Below, piece after piece: positions 1 to 8,753 of a stretch of 64,000 nucleotides of DNA (positions are counted from its first letter, which is position 1; every line of letters starts with the position of its first letter). The position numbers and the translations under genes are program-made. The stretch is from Euryarchaeota archaeon Ods02. GTDB lineage: Archaea > Halobacteriota > Halobacteria > Halobacteriales > Halorutilaceae. Location of the stretch: contig JAQZDA010000004.1 in NCBI GenBank assembly GCA_028751075.1, forward strand, positions 1 through 64,000, written 5' to 3'. Below the pieces are notes generated by a model. That model was not told the origin of the DNA and did not search any database. It saw only the letters and a list, made by a program, of their open reading frames with translations.

Positions 1-2
1 AA

Positions 3-815
3 GAGCAGTGGCGGAACACGGAGGCGGCGGATACCGTCGCAGACGCCGTGCTCTCTCTGCCGGACAGGGAGAAGCCACGGTGGACCCTTTTAGGCGTCGG
101 CGGCGGCCACTACAGCCCCCGGTTCACCCGCGTCGCGTTGGAGACGGAGGCGGCGTTCGGACACGTCGTCCCGGACCACCACCTCGACGACGCCGAAGGC
201 TCGCTGCTGGAGCTTGCTTTCAGGCAGTCGGAGGCCACCGCAGTCGTCGTCGACGGAGAAGCCAGTCGGGAGGAGATGGAGGCTCAGGGGTACACCGTCC
301 TCGGGGAGAGCTACCTCCGCCGACGCAGCGGCGTCGACGACAGCGTCGCCGACGAGATACAGAGTCTGCTGGGTGACGGGTGGACGCGGTGCAGGCGGGC
401 GCTCGACGTCGAAGATCCCCGAAACGTCGAGGCGTTCGAGGGCGTCGACCTCGTGAGGGAGTGCCATCGCACGGACTCCGACGCGGCCCATGAGGCGCTG
501 GATACCCACGCGGTAGCGTACTCCACGGACGAGTCCGGGGAGGTCGACGGTGTAGCCGTCGGCGACGATGTGGAGCCGCTGGTGGAGGCTCTTGCGGCGG
601 TGCTGGAGGAGAGGTTCACGGTGGAGGTCGACCTCCAGGAACGCAGGGTGGAGGTATGGCGGAAGGAGTTCGACGCCGGCCGCGCCCACGAGCTAGGGGT
701 GCCGGAGGGGCCGGCGTTCGGACGGCTGTCAGACGGTGAAGCCGTGGAGGTCGACGGTCGAGTGGTGGAGCCGGAGGATGTCGTCGAACCTGTGTCGCGT
801 TCGTTCTACTTCTGA
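3..815 (+). CDS. dtdA: D-aminoacyl-tRNA deacylase, C-terminal part (5' truncated by window)
   Basis: Archaeal/plant-type (DTD2, GEK1-like) deacylase that hydrolyses D-amino acids off mischarged tRNAs in the cytoplasm. The reading frame is open to the window edge, and residues upstream of the first GTG (position 48) continue the family's helix before the metal-binding motif [12 protein letters not shown] and the following GHVVPDHHL, so the start lies outside the window. About 270 of the roughly 430 residues usual for haloarchaeal members are present. It lies about 100 bases upstream of ftsZ on the same strand, with an ftsZ promoter between them. Family assignment rests on the GGGHYxPRFT motif. 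Confidence 0.85.
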   Translation, partial: EQWRNTEAADTVADAVLSLPDREKPRWTLLGVGGGHYSPRFTRVALETEAAFGHVVPDHHLDDAEGSLLELAFRQSEATAVVVDGEASREEMEAQGYTVLGESYLRRRSGVDDSVADEIQSLLGDGWTRCRRALDVEDPRNVEAFEGVDLVRECHRTDSDAAHEALDTHAVAYSTDESGEVDGVAVGDDVEPLVEALAAVLEERFTVEVDLQERRVEVWRKEFDAGRAHELGVPEGPAFGRLSDGEAVEVDGRVVEPEDVVEPVSRSFYF

Positions 816-874
816 GTCTGGGGCCTCCACCGTCGAGCTGGAACCGCTAGCCGTCACACGGTCGTCTGACGTAG

Positions 875-883
875 CCTTATATG
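875..883 (+). promoter_or_regulatory. TATA-like element for ftsZ
   Basis: CCTTATATG lies about 40 bases before the ftsZ ATG at 922; the expected transcription start would be near 905, giving a short leader. Confidence 0.5.
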
Positions 884-921
884 TTTTCCTCGTGAATCTT
901 TCGCACCGAGAGGACTACACG

Positions 922-2181
922 ATGGACAAGATAGTTCAAGACGCGCTGAAGGAGGCCGAGAGGGAGAACCAGGTCGACGAGGCGTACGAGCAGGGGGAGG
1001 CTGACGCCGACGCGGACTCCGACGCACGGACCGGAGACGGCGGCGGAGGCCACGGGGAAACGGAGGCGGGTTCACCTTCACCTGACGCGGATGACGGTGA
1101 GGACTACCCCGTCGCTCCTCAGAGAGCGGAGGGCGGCTCCGACGGAGACACCGGTGACCAGGATCTTCAGGCCATCCTTGAGGACCTGGAGACCAGCATC
1201 ACCGTCGTCGGCTGCGGAGGCGGCGGCTGCAACACAGTGAACCGGATGGCCAGGGAGGGCATCGACGGCGCCGACCTCGTCGCCACGAACACCGACGTCC
1301 AGCATCTCGTGGACATAGTCGCCGACGACAAGGTCTTGATCGGGGAGGAGAAGACCAGCGGCCGCGGCGCCGGAAGCGTGCCGCAGATAGGTGAAGAGGC
1401 GGCGCTGGAGAGCCAGGAGGAGATTGAAGGCCACGTCGAAGGCAGCGACATGGTCTTCGTCACCGCGGGACTCGGCGGAGGCACCGGCACCGGAAGCGCA
1501 CCCGTGGTGGCGCAGGCGGCGCAGAACGCCGGCGCCCTCACCATCGCCATCGTCACGACGCCGTTCACAGCGGAAGGCGAAGTCCGGCGCACCAACGCGG
1601 AGGCGGGGCTCGACCGCCTGAGGGAGGTCGCGGACACCGTCATCGTCGTCCCCAACGACCGCCTGATAGACAGCGTAGGCAACCTGCCGGTGAACAGGGC
1701 GTTCAGGGTCGCCGACGAGGTCCTGATGCGCAGCGTGAAGGGGATCACCGAGCTCATCACGAAGCCCGGGCTCGTCAACCTCGACTTCGCCGACGTCCAG
1801 ACGGTGATGGAGCGCGGCGGCGTCGCCATGATCGGACTAGGCGATAGCGAAGGCGAGGACAAGGCGGAGGACAGCGTCACGAAGGCGTTACGCAGCCCCC
1901 TCCTCGACGTCAACATCGAAGGCGCGTCGAGCGCGCTCGTCAACGTCACCGGCGGCAGCGACATGACCATCGAGGAAGCCGAAGGAGTCGTCGAGTCGAT
2001 CTACGACCGCATCGACAGCGACGCCCGCATCATATGGGGAACCAGCGTCGACGACGAGCTAGAGGGCGAGATGCGTACGATGATAGTCGTCACCGGCGTA
2101 GAGAGCCCGCAGATATACGGCGGCGAGAACGTGGAGGAACCCGAGGACGAGAAGCCTCAGGGCATCGACTACGTCGAGTAA
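922..2181 (+). CDS. ftsZ: cell division GTPase FtsZ (FtsZ1-type)
   Basis: Tubulin-superfamily GTPase that forms the division ring at midcell. The 419-residue protein has an acidic N-terminal tail of about 80 residues beginning [13 protein letters not shown], typical of haloarchaeal FtsZ1. Then come the nucleotide-binding loop [14 protein letters not shown], the tubulin signature [15 protein letters not shown], the NDRL motif and the T7-like segment [11 protein letters not shown] that completes the GTPase site of the next subunit. The frame is open further upstream, to 736, but the family N-terminus and the TATA element at 875 support ATG 922. Downstream are an HTTM gene and secE-nusG; ftsZ near secE-nusG is a familiar euryarchaeal order. 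Confidence 0.95.
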   Translation: MDKIVQDALKEAERENQVDEAYEQGEADADADSDARTGDGGGGHGETEAGSPSPDADDGEDYPVAPQRAEGGSDGDTGDQDLQAILEDLETSITVVGCGGGGCNTVNRMAREGIDGADLVATNTDVQHLVDIVADDKVLIGEEKTSGRGAGSVPQIGEEAALESQEEIEGHVEGSDMVFVTAGLGGGTGTGSAPVVAQAAQNAGALTIAIVTTPFTAEGEVRRTNAEAGLDRLREVADTVIVVPNDRLIDSVGNLPVNRAFRVADEVLMRSVKGITELITKPGLVNLDFADVQTVMERGGVAMIGLGDSEGEDKAEDSVTKALRSPLLDVNIEGASSALVNVTGGSDMTIEEAEGVVESIYDRIDSDARIIWGTSVDDELEGEMRTMIVVTGVESPQIYGGENVEEPEDEKPQGIDYVE

Positions 2182-2336
2182 ACTCACGCGTCCTAACCCA
2201 CTCCCGTCTCTTATCCCCCCTCCCTTTCGCTTCCTCCTGATTCCGACGCTTATCCGATGTTCTAGCTGACGGTTCTTCGGCCTAGCCCATCGCTTTCCTG
2301 CGATTGTATAGGTAGAGCCCCGGATGCGGGAAAAGT

Positions 2337-2344
2337 TTTATAAT
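2337..2344 (+). promoter_or_regulatory. TATA box for the HTTM gene
   Basis: A GAAAAG stretch followed by TTTATAAT resembles BRE plus TATA. It lies 45-50 bases before GTG 2387 and inside the longest possible ORF, which argues against the upstream ATG at 2324 as the real start. Confidence 0.6.
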
Positions 2345-2386
2345 GTAATGTGGTTTATAGCGACCAGTTTCAGGGGGAGTGGCACC

Positions 2387-4381
2387 GTGCGCCAGACGGA
2401 CGTCGACGCAGTTCGCGAGCGTTTCGAGGTGGACACACGAGCTTTAGCCGTGTTCCGCGTCGCCGTCGCATCCTTGCTAGCCGCCGACGTGCTGCTGCGC
2501 AGCCGTAACCTCACTCTGTACTACACCGGTGAAGGCGTCGTCAGCCGCGAGCTAGCCCGCGCCGCGACTCCGGAGTACGCGTTCTCCGTCTTCTACGTCC
2601 TCCCCGACCACAGGGTGACGACCGCGGCGGTGTTCCTGTTTGCGTTGCTCGTCAGCCTACAGCTAGCCGTCGGCTACAGAACCCGCGTCGCCACCATGCT
2701 CGCGTTCCTCGTCGTCGTCTCCATAGACCACAGGAACCCCTTCGTACTCAGCTACGCCGACGGACTGTACGCCCTCCTGCTTTTCTGGGCGGTGTTCCTC
2801 CCGCTCGGCGAAAGATGGAGCGTCGACGCCGTCCACCGCGAACGCCGGCCGCGAGACACCGTCGCCAACGTTGCCACCGCCCTCATCCTCCTGCAGATGA
2901 TAGCGATGTACGTGGTCAACGGCGTCCACAAGACCACGTCGTCGCTGTGGCTGGAGGGCGACGCCGTCGCCGTCATCCTATCTGTCGACGAGGTCACCTA
3001 CCTCCTCGGCAACCACGCACACCATCTCCCCTTTCCCGTCTTCACCTTCACCACCTACCTCTGGCTCGCCCTCATGCTAGCGTCCCCCCTCCTCCTAATG
3101 TTCACCGGTAGACGGAGAACTGCCTTCGCCGCCATCTACGTCCTCGGCCACCTGTCTCTCGCACCCCTCGTACGTATCGGCGCGTTCTCCTTCGTCTCGA
3201 TATCGGGGCTGCTGCTTTTCCTCCATCAGGGGTTCTGGAGCGGTCTCGAACGGGCGGCCGAGCACCATGCAGAGGTAGCGACGGACAAGCTACACGCCGG
3301 AGTCACGGCGCTGGCATCCCGGCTGCCAAACCCCCGCGTATCCGAGTGGTTCGACGACCGACACCGCGACGCCGCTGCGACGCTGACGCTGGTCTTTTTA
3401 GCAGTCGCTGGCGTCCACCTCGTCACCTACAACACGGGAACTACGGCGGAAGCCTCGGGAGCCATAGAAGAAGCAGCCGAACCCCCTGGCTTCGACCGCG
3501 TGGCCAACGTCCTCGACGCCTTCGGAGCCAACCAGCACGACTGGGATATCTTCGCGCCCGACCCCAAGGACATGAACGTCTACTACGTCGCCGCCGGCGA
3601 GAAGGATGACGGCAGCCAGGTCGATCTCTACAGCGACCGCCCGCTGGAGTGGAGTAGACCGCACGAACAGCTGAACCAACAGTACGACAACAGCTACCGC
3701 GACAGGTTCTACATGGACAGCGTCTGGACATCACACATGCTGTCCATCGAAGGCGCAGCACCCGAGGTCGAGTACAGCGAACACCTCTGCAGGACGAACC
3801 CCGACGTGGAACACATCGAGCTCTACCAGGTCATCGAGAGACCCGAAGGCTCGGTAGACGACAGACCACGTAACGCTATCCAGATCCTCCAGCACAGATG
3901 CAGCGGCAGCGACGTAGCCCCGGAGCCCCGTGTGACGCCGCCGACCGAGTTCGAACCCGTGGAAGGCGGCCACGAGAAAGCAGGCGGAGAGACTCTCGTC
4001 GCGACCCACGACAGCGACGTCACCCCACCGGAGCTCACGGGGAACATTAGCTGCACCGTCAACCTCGACGCACACGACCCAACGGAGCTGCACAGACACG
4101 TCAAACAGCTCGAAAGGACGATCTACCCCGCCATCGACGGCACCGTGACCTCGGTAGGCGTCCACACCGCCGAACTCGCAAAACACCCCCAGGCATACAG
4201 GTTCACGTACCATGTCCGGATCTACCCCGAGGATGGAGGCTTGCATCAGCCCGAGTTCTACCTCGTTCGGTACACCGTCTCAGATGACGGCGTCCACCGA
4301 GATATACAGGAGCACAGCTTCCATCCCGACAGGAGCTACCTCGAAGAACACACCGGATACGTCGACTGCCTGAGTCGATAG
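2387..4381 (+). CDS. HTTM-domain membrane protein (vitamin K-dependent carboxylase-like)
   Basis: Large integral membrane protein of 664 residues. The N-terminal half has many hydrophobic helices with HTTM-like features: an FRV start helix, LYYTGEGVVSRE after it, then SIDHRNPFVLSYADGLY and FWAVFLPLGERWSVD. The C-terminal half (from about residue 370) is a soluble acidic domain with DIFAPDPKDMNVYYV and several cysteines. HTTM domains occur in gamma-glutamyl carboxylase and many prokaryotic proteins of unknown role; no substrate is suggested here. GTG 2387 was chosen because AGGGGGA precedes it and a TATA box occupies the upstream ATG region. It separates ftsZ from secE. Confidence 0.75.
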   Translation: MRQTDVDAVRERFEVDTRALAVFRVAVASLLAADVLLRSRNLTLYYTGEGVVSRELARAATPEYAFSVFYVLPDHRVTTAAVFLFALLVSLQLAVGYRTRVATMLAFLVVVSIDHRNPFVLSYADGLYALLLFWAVFLPLGERWSVDAVHRERRPRDTVANVATALILLQMIAMYVVNGVHKTTSSLWLEGDAVAVILSVDEVTYLLGNHAHHLPFPVFTFTTYLWLALMLASPLLLMFTGRRRTAFAAIYVLGHLSLAPLVRIGAFSFVSISGLLLFLHQGFWSGLERAAEHHAEVATDKLHAGVTALASRLPNPRVSEWFDDRHRDAAATLTLVFLAVAGVHLVTYNTGTTAEASGAIEEAAEPPGFDRVANVLDAFGANQHDWDIFAPDPKDMNVYYVAAGEKDDGSQVDLYSDRPLEWSRPHEQLNQQYDNSYRDRFYMDSVWTSHMLSIEGAAPEVEYSEHLCRTNPDVEHIELYQVIERPEGSVDDRPRNAIQILQHRCSGSDVAPEPRVTPPTEFEPVEGGHEKAGGETLVATHDSDVTPPELTGNISCTVNLDAHDPTELHRHVKQLERTIYPAIDGTVTSVGVHTAELAKHPQAYRFTYHVRIYPEDGGLHQPEFYLVRYTVSDDGVHRDIQEHSFHPDRSYLEEHTGYVDCLSR

Positions 4382-4480
4382 CCGAGTTACCGAGGACCAA
4401 CTTGGTCCGCCGGGACGGTGCCCCGAGTACAGACGCTGTAATGGAAGCACTGAAGTTACATGCTACTTTAACTACATCTG

Positions 4481-4654
4481 ATGGGAAAGTACTTCAACCT
4501 CAACGTGAACGAGTACATCCGGGTGTTGAAGCTCGCCAAGACGCCCACCTGGGAGGAGTTCAAACAGGTGGCGTTGATTTCGGGCGTCGGCGTAGCCTTC
4601 GTCGGCTTCATAGGATTCATAATGTACGTGACTATGCGGCCGCTTCCACCCTGA
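4481..4654 (+). CDS. secE: protein translocase subunit SecE (Sec61 gamma)
   Basis: Short single-span subunit of the SecYE translocon. The 57-residue product starts MGKYFNLNVNEYIRVLKLAK, has the conserved amphipathic helix (KTPTWEEFKQV) and then one transmembrane helix rich in Val, Phe and Ile ending before MRPLPP. Size and layout match archaeal SecE. It is 3 bases upstream of nusG, the usual archaeal secE-nusG pair. A weak TATA-like AGTTACAT lies about 27 bases before the ATG, consistent with a leaderless start. Confidence 0.9.
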   Translation: MGKYFNLNVNEYIRVLKLAKTPTWEEFKQVALISGVGVAFVGFIGFIMYVTMRPLPP

Positions 4655-4657
4655 CAG

Positions 4658-5095
4658 ATGGGTATATACGCAGTCAAGACGACGGCGAGCCAGGAGCAGA
4701 CGGTAGCGGACATGCTCGCCGACCGCGACAACCCAGGCATCTACAGCGTCCTCGTCCCCAGCGATGTCACCGCCTACGTCCTTGTGGAAGCACGTGACAC
4801 GGACGACGTCGAGTTCGCCATCGAACGCATCCCCCACGCACACACGATGGTCGAAGGCGAGACCTCGATGCAGGAGGTCGAGCACTTCCTCACACCGAAA
4901 CCCAGCGTCAGCGGCGTCAACGAAGGCGACGTCGTCGAGATCATCAGCGGGCCGTTCAAGGGAGAGAAAGCACGGATCAAACGCATCGACGAAAGCAGCG
5001 ACGAGGTCACCGTCGAGCTCCACGAAAGCACGGTGCCGATACCCGTCACCGTCCGCGGAGACCACATCCGCGTGCTCGACAGCGACGAGCGGTAG
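4658..5095 (+). CDS. spt5: transcription elongation factor Spt5 (archaeal NusG)
   Basis: RNA polymerase processivity factor that binds the clamp across the DNA cleft. The 145-residue protein has an N-terminal NGN domain (MGIYAVKTTASQEQTVADML through ERIPH) and a C-terminal KOW domain with the hallmark VNEGDVVEIISGPFKGEKA. Length is normal for archaeal Spt5. It is cotranscribed with secE, separated by only three bases, linking secretion and transcription genes as in most archaea. Confidence 0.95.
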   Translation: MGIYAVKTTASQEQTVADMLADRDNPGIYSVLVPSDVTAYVLVEARDTDDVEFAIERIPHAHTMVEGETSMQEVEHFLTPKPSVSGVNEGDVVEIISGPFKGEKARIKRIDESSDEVTVELHESTVPIPVTVRGDHIRVLDSDER

Positions 5096-5211
5096 AACGT
5101 CGAATCCGTTCATCCTGAAGACCCCCCACCCTGCGGAACCCTCACATGTTCGACCGATGTAACTAAAACCCTGTGAGACGCATAGCCAGCGAGGAAGGGG
5201 AGCTCCACCGC

Positions 5212-5979
5212 ATGTCAGAGGAACTGGACACCGACGAGCTGGAGCAGGAGGTCAAGGAGATATACCGCTCCGTCGCCGAGGAACCCGACGACGACTACCA
5301 CTTCGAGATGGGGCGACCGCTCGCGGAACGGCTCGGCTACCCCTCCGAGGACCTCGACCGCGTCCCACCGGAGGCATTGGAGTCGTTCGCCGGCGTCGGC
5401 TACCACCTCGACCTCGCGGAGCTCGACGCGGGCGACGACGTACTCGACCTCGGCAGCGGCAGCGGAACCGACGTCTTCGTCGCCGCCCAAGACGTTGGAG
5501 ACGGCGGCAGCGTCACCGGAGTGGACATGACCCCTGAGCAGATAGAGAAGGCGCAGGCGCTCGCCGACGAAAACGGCTTCCACAACGTCACCGTGCGGGA
5601 GAGCTACATCGAGGAGCTGCCGTTCCCCGACGCGTCGTTCGACGCCGTCGTCTCCAACGGCGTCATCAACCTGTCGGCGGAGAAACAACGGGTGTTCGAC
5701 GAGGCCGCAAGGGTGCTCCGAAGCGGCGGCACGCTCGCGGTCTCCGACATCATCAGCGAGCAGCGGATGCCGGACAGCATAAAATCTGACGCCGACCTCT
5801 GGGCGGCGTGCATCGGCGGCGCCGCGGAGGAGGACAGCTACACCGAGATGATAGATGACGCCGGCCTCGAGGTGACCGACGTCGTCGAGAACAACGAGTA
5901 CAAGTTCATCAGCGAACGCGCACAGGGCGCGTGCAGCAAGTACGGCGTCAAGAGCGTCAGCGTCGCCGCCGAGAAGTAG
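5212..5979 (+). CDS. SAM-dependent methyltransferase, ArsM-like
   Basis: Class I methyltransferase of 255 residues. SAM-binding motif I reads VLDLGSGSGTDVFVAA, followed by GVDMTPEQIEKA (motif II) and the post-motif segment VVSNGVINLSAEKQRVFDEA. This arrangement and the WAACIGGA segment resemble arsenite methyltransferases and MerR-associated relatives. Two cysteines are present (WAACIGG and QGACSKYG), but the N-terminal cysteine pair of classical ArsM is absent, so arsenic methylation is only a possibility. ATG 5212 is preceded by GGGGAG at suitable spacing; an in-frame GTG exists at 5173. It stands alone, with no ars genes nearby. Confidence 0.7.
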   Translation: MSEELDTDELEQEVKEIYRSVAEEPDDDYHFEMGRPLAERLGYPSEDLDRVPPEALESFAGVGYHLDLAELDAGDDVLDLGSGSGTDVFVAAQDVGDGGSVTGVDMTPEQIEKAQALADENGFHNVTVRESYIEELPFPDASFDAVVSNGVINLSAEKQRVFDEAARVLRSGGTLAVSDIISEQRMPDSIKSDADLWAACIGGAAEEDSYTEMIDDAGLEVTDVVENNEYKFISERAQGACSKYGVKSVSVAAEK

Positions 5980-6221
5980 GCAGGCTCGGTTGCGCGGGCG
6001 CCGGTGGATGCAGAGCTACAGGCGGCGCTATACCGAAGACTGGGCTACTCGGGCCGGAGATCCAGCACGGACGACAGCGCACCGGCGTCGAGCTCCTGCG
6101 TCTACCTCCCACCGAAGCCGCCGGTGAACACCCGTAACGTCGCACCATCGTCGTCCTCCTGAATCAGTACTACGTCTCCAGAACCTGCGGAGGAAGATAC
6201 AAATTCCTCTGCAGACCGCGT

Positions 6222-6230
6222 GAGTTTAAC
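6222..6230 (+). promoter_or_regulatory. TATA-like element for the TctA-like permease
   Basis: GAGTTTAAC sits about 27 bases before ATG 6257, the spacing expected for a leaderless or nearly leaderless archaeal mRNA. Confidence 0.4.
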
Positions 6231-6256
6231 CGTCTGCGGTCTTCCTCCGGTCCACA

Positions 6257-7549
6257 ATGGCCCTCGAGGTCTCCGCCGCAGTAGCCCTCGGCGTCGCGCT
6301 CGGCGTCTGCAGCGGCCTCGTCCCCGGCCTGCACGTCAACAACTTCGCCTTCGCCCTCGCAGGCGCCGCACCCGCATTCGCAACGGTGTTCTCTCCGGTC
6401 GCCGTCGGCGTAGCCATGGTGTCCGCGGCGGTGACGCACACCTACCTCGACGTCGTACCCAGCGTCGCCCTCGGAGTCCCCGACGACTCTATGGCGCTAG
6501 TCGCCCTCCCGGGTCATCGGATGGTGTTGGACGGCGACGGACGCGAAGCCATCGTCCTGTCGGCGATGGGCAGCAGCCTCGGGCTCGCTTTCGCGTTCGC
6601 CGTCGCCGCACCCCTCACCCTGGTGATGGCGAGGGTCTACACCGGTCTCGAAAGCGGGTTCTTCTGGCTCCTCCTCACCGTCGTAGCCTTCCTCCTCCTG
6701 ACGGAACGCGGCGGCGAAGTCGGACGACCCTCAGCCGTCGCCGGCTTCCGGGACGCAGTACGAGTTCGTCTGACGGCGGCGTACGTCCTCCTCGGCAGCG
6801 GCGCGCTGGGTGCCTGGGTGTTCCGTCTCGAGGACCGCGGCGGCGGCTCCGCACTGATAGGTGAACCGACGCTCCTGATGCCGATGTTCGTCGGCCTGTT
6901 CGCCTTCCCCCTCCTAGCGGTGAGCGCGTTCGAGAACGCCGAGCTACCGCCGCAGAAGAGCGAGGAGATCGAGTACAGCCGTCGCGCGCTCGCAGTCAAC
7001 AGCGCCGGCGGCGGATTAGCAGGCAGCCTCGTCGGCTGGCTGCCCGCCGTCTCACCCGCCGTCGCCACGTCGATGGTGCAGTCGCTGATGCCGCGTTCGG
7101 AGACCGAGGACGACAGCATGCGGGGGTTCATCGTCGCAGTATCCGCCGTCGACACCTCCAACGCCGTCTTCGCCACCCTCGCACTCTACTACATCGCCCG
7201 CCCCAGGAGCGGCGTCATGGTGGCTTTCGAACGCCTCGGCGTTCCCCTGGACGTCGAGCTAGTGTTCACGTTGATGGCGGCTATCGCCGTCTCAGCCGTC
7301 GCCGCCTACCAGACGACGGTGTGGATCAGCGGACGGGTGTTCCGGTGGATACGCGGCGTCGACTACCGCTCGTTATGTCTCGCCGTCGCCGTCGCATTGG
7401 CGGCGTTAACGCTCGGTTTCAGCGGAGCCATCGGACTGCCGGTGCTCGCCGCAGGCACCCTCATCGGCCTCATCCCCAACTACACACGAGTGCGACGAGT
7501 CAACTGCATGGGCTGTCTACTGCTGCCGCTGATGGCGTTCTACCTCTGA
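6257..7549 (+). CDS. TctA/DUF112-family membrane permease
   Basis: Polytopic membrane protein of 430 residues with about ten hydrophobic segments. The opening GVCSGLVPGLHVNNFAF and the later GVPDDSMALVALPGHRM resemble the repeated glycine/proline motifs of tripartite tricarboxylate transporter TctA-type permeases in their archaeal DUF112 form. The second half repeats the pattern around GWLPAVSPAVATSMVQSLMP. No TctB or TctC partner is adjacent, as is usual for archaeal homologues, so the substrate is unknown. It is preceded by 277 bases without a convincing gene and followed by the convergent RibD-type reductase. Confidence 0.75.
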   Translation: MALEVSAAVALGVALGVCSGLVPGLHVNNFAFALAGAAPAFATVFSPVAVGVAMVSAAVTHTYLDVVPSVALGVPDDSMALVALPGHRMVLDGDGREAIVLSAMGSSLGLAFAFAVAAPLTLVMARVYTGLESGFFWLLLTVVAFLLLTERGGEVGRPSAVAGFRDAVRVRLTAAYVLLGSGALGAWVFRLEDRGGGSALIGEPTLLMPMFVGLFAFPLLAVSAFENAELPPQKSEEIEYSRRALAVNSAGGGLAGSLVGWLPAVSPAVATSMVQSLMPRSETEDDSMRGFIVAVSAVDTSNAVFATLALYYIARPRSGVMVAFERLGVPLDVELVFTLMAAIAVSAVAAYQTTVWISGRVFRWIRGVDYRSLCLAVAVALAALTLGFSGAIGLPVLAAGTLIGLIPNYTRVRRVNCMGCLLLPLMAFYL

Positions 7550-7588
7550 CCAGCGGCTTCTTGAACCGGCCGACGGCGCTCCGACGCC

Positions 7589-8233
7589 TCAGACGGTGTA
7601 CTCCAGCAGCACACCGGAGTCGACTCGTTCGACGTCTTCGAGCTCGATGTCCAGCGGCGTGGTGAAGCCTTCGCCGTCGACAAGCGACGGCGCGTCACGG
7701 CCGCCGATGACTCTGGATGCGACGTACACCTGCAGGTGGTCGACGGCGTCGGCTTCGAAGAACGAGTAGATGGATTCGCCGCCTCCCTCCACCATCAGCC
7801 GTTCGACGCCTCGCTCCCCGAGAGCGTCCAACAGCTCGGTGACGTCGACGAGCTCGCCCTCCGTCCGGACGACGTCGGCGCCGGCGTCCTCCAGGAGCTC
7901 CACCGTGCCGGCGTCGGCGCGGCCGCTGACGGCTACGACGACGTCGCCGCGGCCGTCGAACACCGACGCCGTCGTCGGGGTGCGGCCGCGGCTGTCGAGG
8001 ACGACCCGCGTCGGCTGTCCCTGACGGGTCGCCCGGGACTCGTCTTTCACAGTCAAAGAAGGGTCGTCGGCTATGACGGTGCCGACGCCGACGGCGACGG
8101 CGTCAGCTTCCGCGCGCAGTCGGTCTACGCGCCGCCAGTCTTCTTCGCCGGAGAGCTCGACCTGGTCGCGGAGGTAGTTGCTGAGCTTGCCGTCGACGGA
8201 GACAGCGGCGTTCACGGTGACCGAGACTGTCAT
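7589..8233 (-). CDS. 2,5-diamino-6-ribosylamino-pyrimidinone 5'-phosphate reductase (archaeal RibD-C/RIB7 type)
   Basis: NADPH-dependent reductase of riboflavin and F420 flavin biosynthesis that reduces the ribosyl side chain to ribityl. The 214-residue protein is a lone dihydrofolate-reductase-like RibD-C domain: AAVSVDGKLSN at the N-terminus, AVGVGTVIADDPSLTVK, the LDSRGRTP segment and MVEGGGESIYSFFEADAVD. It has no deaminase domain, as in archaea and fungi. ATG 8233 is used; a GTG lies one codon upstream. It is divergent from ridA, with a shared 50-base promoter region. Lumazine synthase ribH lies 35 kb away. Confidence 0.88.
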   Translation of the reverse strand: MTVSVTVNAAVSVDGKLSNYLRDQVELSGEEDWRRVDRLRAEADAVAVGVGTVIADDPSLTVKDESRATRQGQPTRVVLDSRGRTPTTASVFDGRGDVVVAVSGRADAGTVELLEDAGADVVRTEGELVDVTELLDALGERGVERLMVEGGGESIYSFFEADAVDHLQVYVASRVIGGRDAPSLVDGEGFTTPLDIELEDVERVDSGVLLEYTV

Positions 8234-8280
8234 CACCTCGAAGTTTGCACGGCAACGGATTTAACCTCTCGCCTCCACCG

Positions 8281-8673
8281 GTGGCTGTGGAGCGCACTAA
8301 CTACTCCTCGGATACGGACTGGGAGGAAAATGTGGGGTACAGCCGCGCCGTCCGCACCGGAGACACCGTACGTGTCGCCGGCACCACCGCGACCGACGAA
8401 GACGGCGACATCGTCGACGGAGGGATGTACAGCCAGTGCAGAAAGACGCTGGAGAACATCGAAGACGCGCTGGAGAACTCGGGCTCCGGCATAGAGGACG
8501 TCGTCAGGACGCGGATCTACGTCACCGACGTCGACGAACTCGAGGGTATCGCGGAGGCGCACAGCGAGTTCTTCGACGACGTCCGACCGGCGACGACGCT
8601 AGTGGAGGTCGCGAGGCTGGCGGACCACGACATGATGGTGGAGATAGACGTCACCGCCGTCGACACCAGCTGA
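8281..8673 (+). CDS. RidA family protein (YjgF/YER057c/UK114)
   Basis: Small trimeric enamine/imine deaminase family that removes reactive 2-aminoacrylate-type intermediates. The protein of about 130 residues has the family landmarks: GYSRAVRTGDTVRVAGTT, the QCRKTLENIEDALENSG helix, VVRTRIYVTDVDE with the key arginine, and the C-terminal PATTLVEVARLADHDMMVEID. Start is GTG 8281 or 8287: a TATA-like GATTTAACC near 8258-8266 is about 24-28 bases upstream, fitting a leaderless start. Divergent from the riboflavin reductase. Confidence 0.85.
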   Translation: MAVERTNYSSDTDWEENVGYSRAVRTGDTVRVAGTTATDEDGDIVDGGMYSQCRKTLENIEDALENSGSGIEDVVRTRIYVTDVDELEGIAEAHSEFFDDVRPATTLVEVARLADHDMMVEIDVTAVDTS

Positions 8674-8715
8674 AGCCCGGTGTGATACCGCCGGAGGACT
8701 CCGGATGGCTGCGGG

Positions 8716-8723
8716 TTATAAAG
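8716..8723 (+). promoter_or_regulatory. TATA box for pcn
   Basis: TTATAAAG lies 31-38 bases before ATG 8754, predicting a leader of about 8 bases. Confidence 0.6.
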
Positions 8724-8753
8724 CCTTAATACCCTGTGAGTTAACCTGATACC

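Noticed and set aside
90-689. Long open frame opposite dtdA
   Set aside because: It is the antisense shadow of dtdA: composition is His/Leu-rich and not acidic, and it has no recognisable motif. High GC makes long antisense frames common here.
6004-6162. 52-codon GTG ORF after the ArsM-like gene, beginning VDAELQAALYRRLGY
   Set aside because: The LGY segment briefly resembles the methyltransferase N-terminus, but the rest is Ser/Pro/Arg-rich and no promoter or ribosome site supports it.
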